Shown here piece by piece: positions 55,753 to 64,000 of a DNA stretch of 64,000 nt. This DNA comes from Byssothecium circinans (taxonomy: Eukaryota > Ascomycota > Dothideomycetes > Pleosporales > Massarinaceae). The notes under the pieces were generated by a model. It was not told the DNA's origin, searched no databases, and worked only from the letters and a program-made list of their open reading frames with translations. How positions within the stretch are numbered: the first letter of the stretch is position 1; each line of letters begins with the position of its first letter. The translations under genes and the position numbers were made by a program. The DNA is taken from positions 623,352 through 687,351 of the forward strand of contig ML976991.1 in assembly GCA_010015675.1 (NCBI GenBank), given 5' to 3'.

Positions 55753-57068
55753 GTGCTAGCACCTGGGCAATGTCGGATGATGAATCCGTCCGATGGTGAA
55801 GTCATGGTTGAGGTTGTTGATAACTTGGTGCATATGCTGGGCAGGGGCTTATATAGGTATTAAAATGATCATGTTCAAATTGAATAACCTCGATGTACAG
55901 ATGTATTGTTGCCACACAATGTCAGGAGATTTTGTCTACCGAAGAAGAGCTAGAATCAAAGAATCGAGAGATCTGTGTTGCTTTCCGAAGAACGTTGTCG
56001 AGAGAAGCAGCTTGTATCGCTGAACGATGTGGCATAGGGCGCAAAGAAGAGGCTGGATTGAAAGACTGGCCGTGTATAAGAGTGGGTCGTGAAGTATATA
56101 AATCAATCCTTCGTTTGGCAGTTAAATTTTGTTGAAGATGTTTGCTTCTGGAAAAAAAATCGGCTTTTAGAATTGGCTACGTTATTGGATCATGAATAGA
56201 AGTATGTATAATCATAGATCGAGGAAATAGAAGTGTGGATTGCATACCTGGATTTTTGACACTTGACTTCAAGCATACTGCAAAGACGAAGAAGTGGATA
56301 ATAGCGGTGCACGAAAGCCCAAAACGACCTGAACAAAATCCACGTAATCAGTATCGTCAGCTATTGAATTAGTACCAGGAGTACTTCTTGCCGCCGGTAA
56401 ATACTCTCAAGGCGGCATTCATGTTAGCCATCGTGTTTGTATTTTTCGGCGTCGTCCTCTTCTGCACACGCGCGGGTTTAGTCAAACCATCTTTGAAAGT
56501 CCAATTCTTGGGGGGCTTGATGAGCCGTGCGTTCTTCGCTTCCAGAAGCCCCATACATGTATGGATACCGATCGAACTCGATGGCGGCTGCGATGCAGTG
56601 TTCTATTCCACTGTGCGCTGTTTACGATCTCAAAAACATACCCGTTAATATGCACAACGTCGAAATGATAGTGATTGGTATGATGCAAACGGGTCTCCGT
56701 GGTTATCGCAAGGTAGTATGTTGGAGGATAATAATTTTTCTCTCATGGAAAGGCAAATGCGAGTTTATATGAGAGAGAGATCCATTTGAGGAGCTTGAGA
56801 GTCAAGAGGAAAAACGTCTGGTAAGACTGCAAGAATGCAGGACACTGTTAAGACTGGTGGAACAGTTCAACTATGAAAAGTCATCAGCCAATAAAATGCA
56901 CTCGCGACACAATATTTGACTCATGTCTAAAACCTCGTTAACATGCCTTCTATTATGGTTTCAATAAAAGCTTTGACTCAAAGTTTGGGGACACTTTCAA
57001 CGCCTAAAATCTTCGAAGGCATACCAAATATTTGCGACGAAACTGCATATTGGCTCCTGGAATTTGAA
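55753..57068. other. Accessory spacer with possible gene remnant
   Basis: No gene I can support. A 61-codon minus frame at 56369-56554 ends ALRVFTGGKKYSWY, reminiscent of LRHVLGTKSYDWC at the end of the 54.5-kb protein, and may be a remnant of a related gene. A motif at 56980-57028 resembles one at 46152-46197. Confidence 0.35.
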
Positions 57069-57521
57069 TTAGAGCTCAGCTACCACGATGCGGAAAATTG
57101 AAACCGTGCACAAGCTCTCATAGATCCTCTTGCGACAACGCAGAATCTCATTACCGCTGTCCACAGAGCAAGTGCTGGCTGGGGCTGTACGCAGCCACCA
57201 ACTTCGACCTGATTTATGCCCACCAAGACGCCTTCTTTCAAACTGCCCTGATGCCTCTTGAACTCGTCCCTGAGGGAGGGTCATCTTAGAACTTTCCACA
57301 AAGGGACGTGACACAAGACGATGCACTCTTGCTCGATAGGGAATGATCGACGGCGCGTAATCGTATGTGGGTGGTTCAGTCACGGCGGTAGTGGAAACCC
57401 CAACGCCAGATGAGCTTCTAGCGAAGGTGGGCGAAGGAAAATACGATCTGAAAGTGTAGAGCTGAGGCGTTGCAAATGGCGAAGAAGCTAGTCTCTGGCA
57501 CAGCGGATGACGTAGAGGCAT
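57069..57521 (-). CDS. Possible small protein with mitochondrial-type N-terminus
   Basis: Frame of 150 codons starting MPLRHPLCQRLASSPFATP, which is Arg/Ser/Pro-rich and free of acidic residues for about 45 residues, like a presequence. The remainder (PPTYDYAPSIIPYRARVHRL, QFERRRLGGHKSGRSWWLR) is basic and matches nothing I know. It would be divergent from BNA6, 324 bp away. Could equally be a chance frame. Confidence 0.28.
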   Translation of the reverse strand: MPLRHPLCQRLASSPFATPQLYTFRSYFPSPTFARSSSGVGVSTTAVTEPPTYDYAPSIIPYRARVHRLVSRPFVESSKMTLPQGRVQEASGQFERRRLGGHKSGRSWWLRTAPASTCSVDSGNEILRCRKRIYESLCTVSIFRIVVAEL

Positions 57522-57844
57522 AGGTGAGGGCAGGTGAAAGAAGAGTAGCGGAGATGCAGGCTAGCCTGAGGGCTTTTAGAGAACGTAAGGGACATTCAAA
57601 GATGTAGCTACAGCAGTGGACATGAACAATGGTGCGCAAAGGCGAAATGGTGCTGGATATTGAAGTTGACAGAACAGAGAGAACAATCGCGGGCTTCCAT
57701 CCGCGGCCGCCTAGTGCCGGTTTTAACCGCTTTTGGCGCTACCGAATCGAGCAGTCCATCCATCAACTGAACACCTACTCGTCGCTCTCCATCTCCTAGG
57801 ACGACTCGGTTCCTGTGCCTTATTTGCCCTTACCAATACCAAAC

Positions 57845-58891
57845 ATGTCGAAAGCTGAAGGCGCGCCCGCACATGGAGCTGTAGCTCACCTTCTCCCACA
57901 AACGTACAAACGACTCATTTCGGAATGGCTCGAGGAAGACACCCCAAGCTTCGATTATGGTGGTTTCGTAGTTGGAGAAGAAATCTCAGAAGCTAAGCTT
58001 CTCGGAAAGAGTGAGGCAAGTTGGAGTGAAGATTGCGATAGATTGACCTCCTGACGACCTATTAGGGTATAGTGGCCGGGGTTCCGTTCTTTGATGAGGT
58101 GTTTCGACAGCTAGATTGCACGTACGTGACTGCATCGCAAACTATTGAGGTAGTGGTTTACTCTTTCTAGGGTCGAATGGCATGTCAAAGAAGGGGATGC
58201 TTTCAAACCTATTACACACTGTGCAACTGTTCGAGGTCCGGTCCGAAAACTCCTGCTTGGTGAACGCGTAGCTCTCAACACTCTTGCGCGATGCTCTGGT
58301 ATCGCAACCAAATCGAACTGTCTCCTCCAGCTGCTCCGGAAAGCAGGATACCCTAACATTCTGGCTGGTACTCGAAAGACCACTCCAGGTTTCCGGCTTG
58401 TAGAGAAGTATGGCATGTTGGTCGGTGGCGTGGATGCACACCGTGTCGACCTATCCGCGATGACCATGCTGAAGGACAACCACATCGTTGCTGCGGGAAG
58501 TATCACTAATGCCGTTCGAGCTGCCAAGTCGGCAGGTGGCTTCGCAATCAAGGTGGAGGTTGAATGTCAGAGCTTCGAAGAGGCCGATGAAGCTATTGCT
58601 GCGGGAGCCGACATTGTCATGCTGGACAACTTCACCCCGGACAACGTCAAAACGGCAGCTGCGCAGCTGAAAGAAAAATGGGGAAGAGGGACCGGGGATC
58701 GAAAGGCATTCTTAGTTGAAGTCAGCGGAGGTTTGACTGAGGATAATGTGGAATCGTATGTCTGCGGGGATATCGATATTGTGAGCACTAGCAGCATCCA
58801 CCAAGGTGTTAAACATGCCGACTTCTCGTTGAAGATCGTGCCGAAGGGCAAGGAGACGAAGAAGAAATCTGCCGAGAGTTTGGAGGTCTGA
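57845..58891 (+). CDS. BNA6: Nicotinate-nucleotide pyrophosphorylase (quinolinate phosphoribosyltransferase)
   Basis: Exons 57845-58015, 58066-58121 and 58171-58891; 315 residues. The N-terminal open-face barrel includes [16 protein letters not shown] and [11 protein letters not shown]. The C-terminal alpha/beta barrel holds [78 protein letters not shown] and [12 protein letters not shown], which are the quinolinate and PRPP site segments. It converts quinolinate plus PRPP to nicotinate mononucleotide in de novo NAD synthesis. Intron 1 is best read as a GC-AG intron (GAG|GCAAGT ... ATTAG|GGT), because only this restores [14 protein letters not shown] donors nearby give wrong frames or lose conserved residues. 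Confidence 0.92.
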
Positions 58892-59247
58892 GACATGAAA
58901 AAATAGCATCCTGCGTCCCATTTAGAGAACTACAAGCTAGTAGAATGCGAAATTTTTTATCTTACAATTACTCTGGTATCCAATCATGTTAAATTAATAA
59001 TATGGCAGAAATGCCGCCATTCCTGGTCATAAGTTATTTTGAAGCAGGTCACGCACTACGTGACTACTTCTGAGCTGTGATGCGCGCATATAGCGGGATG
59101 ATGGCTGCGCCTGAGTAATGCGCCACACTACATCATCATGTACGCCGTTCCGTTCACCCACACTTCAATCGTGACGTCTGAGCTTAGGTGCTCAAAAGGT
59201 GCTACAGAATATAAAATATTTAGTTCCAAAAAATTGATAATTTACTC
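58892..59247. other. BNA6 3' flank and tRNA upstream region
   Basis: No gene seen. A/T-rich just before the tRNA. Confidence 0.4.
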
Positions 59248-59343
59248 GCTGAGATGGCCGAGCGGTTAAGGCGGTAGATTTAAGACCAGTTAGTCATATC
59301 TCTCCTGGGGAAACCCGCGTGAGTTCGAACCTCACTCTCAGCA
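59248..59343 (+). tRNA. tRNA-Leu (anticodon TAA), probably with a short intron
   Basis: The acceptor stem GCTGAGA pairs with TCTCAGC. A class II layout follows: A-box-like TGGCCGAGCGGTTAAGGC, anticodon loop TTTAAGA giving TAA, a long variable arm (GGGGAAACCC) and T-arm GTGAGTTCGAACCTCAC. The span of 96 bases is about 10-14 longer than a mature tRNA-Leu. The excess lies just after the anticodon, where eukaryotic tRNA introns occur. The anticodon stem has one possible mismatch, so the exact intron ends are uncertain. Confidence 0.88.
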
Positions 59344-59691
59344 TTCCTTTTTGCCTGTGATATGAACATCTCCATGCACCCGCTTCTTTTTTGCTAACAG
59401 CAGCTCCTCTTGTTCTTACATCTTACTAGTAGGTTCTCCCTGTGACCGTGAGGAAGGGGACGTTGGGATACTCACCAGATTGACAGACTTTTTGTTGCCG
59501 AGGGGCTGGAAGGTGGTGTGGCTGAATCAGCGCGTGTCACTCCTCAGCTCGCAGAAAATCGCTCTGGAAGGCTTTGACGACGCCATCCAGCAAGAATCTA
59601 ATTTTTCAGCTCTTGTCATTTCCACTGCGGTGTTCAACTTACGTTGCGTTGAGTTGGTTCAGATGCTCCTGGCTTCCCACTTCCTTCCGAC

Positions 59692-61577
59692 ATGGATCGT
59701 GCAGATCCCAAACCCATCAACCGTGTCGTCCTTGCATGCATCCAGTGTCGCAGTCGACACGTAAAATGCGATGCCACACAGCCGATCTGCAATCGTTGCA
59801 GAAGAGAAGGAAAGGAGTGTACCTACAAGAAGTCACGACGAGGTGGACTTGACAAGGCGGCTTTGGCACAACGGAAGCTAAAGTTACAGCAAAAGGCTAC
59901 CGAACAAGCACAGCAACCCCAGGCTAGCACCAACCAAGCTGTGTCTCTCGGGACTTCTTTCAATGGCGGTCGAGATGACTTCCTTGACCATTTCACACTT
60001 GACGTGGATATGAGCGCTATCCAATGCATGGAAGCCGATCTCGCTGCTTCAAATAACATGACCTTCCACGGGAGTAACAGTCGACTCTTGGACATGTATT
60101 ACGAAAATTTTTGGCATGCGTTTCCATTTACACTCCCACATCAGTGCTTCAATCAAAGAAGGCTGATGCAGCGGCACGGTATGGATAACGTGCTGCTCGT
60201 CATCCAATGGATAGGTTCCATTTACGCTCCCTGGTCAACATCAGAACCATTCTATGAAGCAGCATCGAAGGCGCTCAATGAACGAACTTTACCCAGAGAC
60301 CCGTGGACAGTCCAAGCACTCATGCTTTTTGCGATTGCCGAACACCATTGCGATATGAGGCCCGAATCGCGCAAGACGACAGAAAGGGCCGTTGCACTAG
60401 CGTTGGAACTGCAAATGAACACGAGAGAGTTCGCCAGAGCCTATGGTGAGTACAATGCTGTGTTGGAGGAGTCGTGGAGGAGGACTTATACGTTCTTGAC
60501 TTTGATCGATCAGCACTTTGCCGTTGTCAGCAATGTTCCCAACTTTACACTTCGAGACGTTCCATATCTTGTAGATCTTCCGTGCGACGACGAGTATTAC
60601 ATATTAGGGGTAAGCTCCCAGAGACTCTTAATGCAGGAACGTCACTAATTTCTTCCGTAAGAACATACCTCCGGCGACAACATGGCAAGAGTACGACACA
60701 CGCGAATTCGCAGATATCGAGATCATCTACTCTTCGATAGTGTATTTGCTTGACATCTCAAAGGTCGTCGTATACAGTAAGTTTGCACTTATCGTCTCAC
60801 TTATACCACTAACAGTAAATAGTCATGCGCTCTTTCATCGAGCTTGGTACTTTCACAGACAGCTTGATAGCTTCTGTCGATGCCAAGGTCGCTGCCTGGC
60901 AATCATTGCTCCCAGTGAGCAAGCGCGATCCTTTACGAGTGGACGGGAAAGTGGATGAAGTTATGTTCATGGCCCACGAGATGGCTGCCGTTGTTATAAC
61001 GACTATACATCGACCGCTGAGTTCGTTGGCCTACAGCCTGGAGGAGCTGACGACAGAAAGCTTTTCCTCACCCGTCCCTTTCATCGAGCCAGCGAAGGCA
61101 GGCCGTAGCTCACATACTGCTCGAGCTCTAAAAGCGATTGATATTCAAACGAAGCTCCTCGCTATTCCTTGCGCCATCGAGAAGCACAATGTCTTCACCA
61201 TGTGCATTGTAGCAACACTGGCAGCCTCTCAGATATCAGCCTGCAACATCCTTCTCGACGACCACAGATTGTCCATTGCTCGCGACCGCGTTCGGCTCAG
61301 CATTGGATACCTGAACGCCATGTCGTCGCTATGGCCGCTTGCGAAGAAAATGGCCAAGGAAGTGCGATTCATAGCTCGGAAGACTCTTGCAAGCCTACCA
61401 AGCACATTAACCCAGCAGCAAGATGAAACTGCAACCACTGAGATTCCGCGCGATGAAGTGATCTGGCCAATTGATCCTTCGGCGTCAATTGACATTTACG
61501 CTGGCTTGAACCTTCCGTTCGATTGGGAGGCATCGTTGATCAATTACAGCTCTTCTTCGGGCTCGGGTATGACTTGA
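59692..61577 (+). CDS. Zn2Cys6 transcription factor with fungal-specific domain
   Basis: Exons 59692-60609, 60662-60776 and 60823-61577; 595 residues. The binuclear zinc cluster has all six cysteines (16, 19, 26, 33, 36, 43; CX2CX6CX6CX2CX6C) within CIQCRSRHVKC and CNRCRREGKEC. A basic linker (KKSRRGGLDKAALAQRKLKL) follows. The middle homology region spans about 135-480 (LLDMYYENFWHAFPFTLP, LMLFAIAEHHCDMRP, SWRRTYTFLTLIDQH). Both introns are short, with CACTAAT or ACTAAC branch sites. It is 561 bp upstream of, and on the same strand as, an MFS permease, so it could be a local regulator of uptake; that is inference. Confidence 0.9.
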
Positions 61578-62138
61578 TCTGGCTCATCTGGTGTGCTTTA
61601 AGCATTTAGTCCATGGTGTATTTTTCCTAGCCTAGTACATTCTTTCATGTTGCTCATATCAGTTGTAGAGACATCAATTTCTATCCAGGTTGAGACTTCG
61701 GAAGAGCGGAAGAGATCGCATCCTTGGAGTTACGCAAATCCAGAGAGGTTTGCTCACCCCCAACATTGGCATCACCCGACTCGTTCTCGGCATCAGCGGG
61801 TGTTATCATCACAGGCGTATCTGCATTACAGAAAGCGTTTAGCTGCTAGCGGTAGGCGGAAGGAGGTTAGTGGGCCGACATGATTGGCTGGAGTAGAAAG
61901 CCCCCGCTGGATCGCCGTCGTCCGCTATCATTCGAACTTTGCTCGTTCGCCTCATGACGACAAATATTATCAGCATGGCAGTTTCTAACCTTGGCTACAA
62001 AATGCACGTTTGCTGAACATTGAAAACCTTCAATTCGACGACATATACGACACTCCTTGAAATATCCACGACGGAGCGAAACTTCCACTGCCCCGCTTCT
62101 TGTTCTAGGCCGAGATCGGTCAATTAAGTTACGCCGCG
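61578..62138. other. Spacer / promoter of the MFS permease
   Basis: No gene supported. I did not find an obvious CGG-type inverted or everted repeat for the adjacent Zn2Cys6 factor, but the region was read only by eye. Confidence 0.35.
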
Positions 62139-63764
62139 ATGAGTGACTCGGATAAAGATTTCTTGGCGCCTGGTGCTGGAGATGCTAAGAGCGGCGGCGA
62201 GGAAGAGATGGAAGCTCAGTTAGAAGAGGTGAATCCTATCGCCGAGGGCAAGTTAGTCCGGAAGCTCGACCTTCACCTTATACCAGTGGTCATGCTGCTC
62301 TATTTACTAAGCTTCCTTGATCGGTAAGTTTAAACTCAACACCACTACGCCCGGCTTGCTTTTCACTTGACTCGTCATCTTCATCGTACCGTGCTAATGT
62401 ACTTCCTAGTGTTAACATCGGGAATGCCCGACTCTATGGACTTGAAGCGGACCTGGGTCTGAACGCCCAGCAATGGCAGGTCGCCGTATCCATCCTCTTC
62501 GTCACATACATCCTCTCCGAAGTCCCTTCCAATCTAGTTCTCAAGAAGCTTCGCCCGTCTCGCTGGATAGCCTTTATCACCATAGCATGGGGTATCGTCG
62601 CGACTCTTACCGGCGTGGTCCAGAATTACGCAGGACTTGTGGCTTGCCGTCTCCTACTTGGTGCTGTCGAAGGTGGCCTCTTCCCTGGAATGGCCATCTA
62701 CCTCACGTTCTTCTACACCAAGCGTGAATTGGCCCTTCGGATCGGGTATCTGTTTGTGAGTGCGGCGTTGGCAGGTGCATGTGGCGGACTTCTTGCTTTT
62801 GCAATAGGACACATGGATGGAGTAGCCGGAGAGCGTGGATGGCGATGGATATTGATCCTTGAGGGTATCCCTACCTGCATCCTTGGTGTTGCGACGATCT
62901 GGATCTTACCCGATAATCCCGTGCATGCATACTTTCTTTCCTCGAAGGAAAAGACACTCGCGGCATCCCGCTTGACACGTCAAACCGGCTATACCGCCAA
63001 AGCCGCCGAGTTCCATTGGGAAGATGTGAGGAAATGCGTCAGAGATTGGAAAGTATGGGCATTCTCCTTCGCTCAATTCGGTGCCGATACGATGCTGTAC
63101 GGCTACTCGACTTTCCTGCCCACCATCATCAAGGGTATCCAACCCAAGGCATCTTCTGCTTTAATACAGGTCTACACTATTCCGTGTTACGCATTGGGAG
63201 CGATTACATACTTGATCATTGCGCGGTTATCAGATCACCAACAAAAGCGTGGACTTTACGCGGTGGTGTTTGGCCTTGTCAGCATCGTCGGGTATGCGAT
63301 GTTGATGAGCGATACCAGCTCCGGAGTTCACTTTGCGGGCTGTTTCTTCGTAGCTATGGGCCTATATGTCACTGTTGGCTTGCCGCTTGCGTGGTTACCA
63401 ACCAATAGCCCTCGCTACGGGAAGAGGACAACAGCTACAGGGCTGCAGCTCACTATCGGTAACTGTGCTGGGATAATGAGCTCCTTCGTAAGTCCAAGCG
63501 CTCTAGTTCTTCGTCGTGCTTTGTTTGCTAACGTTGTGGTAGTTGTACCCAAGCAAGGAGGGTCCTCGCTATATCAGAGGCCATGCTGTTAGTTTAGCAA
63601 TGGGTGCTTTCGCTAGCTTGGTGTATGCGTTTATGTGGTGGCACTTTTCTATGGTCAACGCGAGACGGGCTCGGGGCGAAGAGGATCATAAGATTGAGGG
63701 TATGTCGGAAGAAGAGATTGCGGAGTTGGGAGATGATAGTCCACGGTTTGTGTATACTATCTGA
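62139..63764 (+). CDS. MFS permease of the allantoate/anion:cation symporter (DAL5-like) family
   Basis: Exons 62139-62323, 62410-63487 and 63543-63764; 494 residues with about twelve hydrophobic segments. Family marks: KLDLHLIPVVMLLYLLSFLD in TM1, VNIGNARLYGLEADLGL, YILSEVPSNLVLKKL, GAVEGGLFPGMAIYLTFFY and the late RYGKRTTATGLQLTIGN. The acidic N-tail is cytosolic. DAL5-type carriers import small carboxylates, ureides, vitamins such as nicotinate, or dipeptides. BNA6 lies nearby, but nothing in this sequence ties the carrier to nicotinate. Clean splicing with GCTAAC before the last acceptor. The gene appears intact. Confidence 0.9.
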
Positions 63765-64000
63765 GCGGGCTCAAGGGAAGGATATTATGTACCCCGGAAG
63801 GAGAGAAAGTACCTCTCCTGCGCCTGCTCTTCTGGGACACATTACAAACCGAGTCACGTAATTATAACTGTCCTTCTTCTACTCGAACCATTCATTGTCC
63901 ATGTCGAAACCCCGACTCACATTCTATCCTACCCTTCCTTGTGTCTTTCACCGGAGATCTTTTCCCCACTTATCCACTTACCGACGCTCTATCAACAACC

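Noticed and set aside
58011..58072. GT-AG alternative for BNA6 intron 1 (GTGAGG to TATAG)
   Set aside because: It keeps a frame but replaces the conserved SEGIVAG with a single Met; the GC-AG reading restores the conserved segment exactly.
59692..63764. Secondary-metabolite gene cluster around the Zn2Cys6 factor and transporter
   Set aside because: No polyketide synthase, peptide synthetase, terpene cyclase or tailoring enzymes are in reach, and BNA6 is primary metabolism.
1..64000. CRISPR arrays, operons or bacterial signals
   Set aside because: No regularly spaced direct repeats; spliced genes and a eukaryotic gene set make bacterial features irrelevant.

Overview
This is a nuclear genomic window from a filamentous ascomycete (Pezizomycotina). 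Several things suggest this: many short introns of about 50-90 nt with CTAAC/CTGAC branch points, pyrimidine-rich leaders, single-copy housekeeping genes on both strands without operons, a HET-domain gene, a Zn2Cys6 regulator, palB/RIM13, and a Fot1/pogo transposon damaged in the manner of repeat-induced point mutation (RIP). A dothideomycete is the best guess, but that is inference and nothing in the sequence fixes the class.

Layout. 1-45 kb is a dense block of conserved genes. In order: palB calpain protease (-, its 3' end lies outside the window), peroxisomal adenine nucleotide carrier (+), a short-chain dehydrogenase (-), a small His-rich membrane protein (+), tubulin cofactor C (-), RPAP1-like (-), SWI1 ARID subunit (-), proteasome ATPase RPT3 (+), an orphan acidic tail-anchored protein (-), PIP5-kinase MSS4 (-), linker histone H1 (-), a decayed short-chain dehydrogenase (-), the RIP-mutated pogo element (30536-32319), TAF1 (-), TGS1 (-), GRASP/GRH1 (+), a small orphan (-) and a C2H2 plus RING-like protein (-).

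45-57 kb is sparser and accessory. It holds an orphan ORF, a HET-domain pseudogene read in one frame through four stops, a four-TM protein, a small orphan, a glyoxalase-fold (VOC) protein, two small SANT/Myb-like proteins and a 703-bp AT-rich palindromic foldback element flanked by TA. A short related motif lies at 46.15 kb and 56.98 kb, on either side of this stretch. 57.8-64 kb returns to normal density: BNA6 (with a GC-AG intron), tRNA-Leu(TAA), a Zn2Cys6 factor and, next to it, a DAL5-type MFS permease that may be its target.

Functionally the conserved genes are unlinked housekeeping roles: pH signalling, peroxisomal ATP supply, tubulin folding, Pol II assembly and transcription, chromatin, proteasome, PI(4,5)P2 synthesis, snRNA capping, Golgi structure and NAD synthesis. 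The most unusual signals are the palindromic element, the intron-carrying tandem duplication in the H1 tail, and the cluster of nonsense-only or nonsense-rich decay (pogo, dehydrogenase, HET) that fits RIP. All exon coordinates were worked out by eye from splice consensus plus frame continuity; no alignment or search was run.
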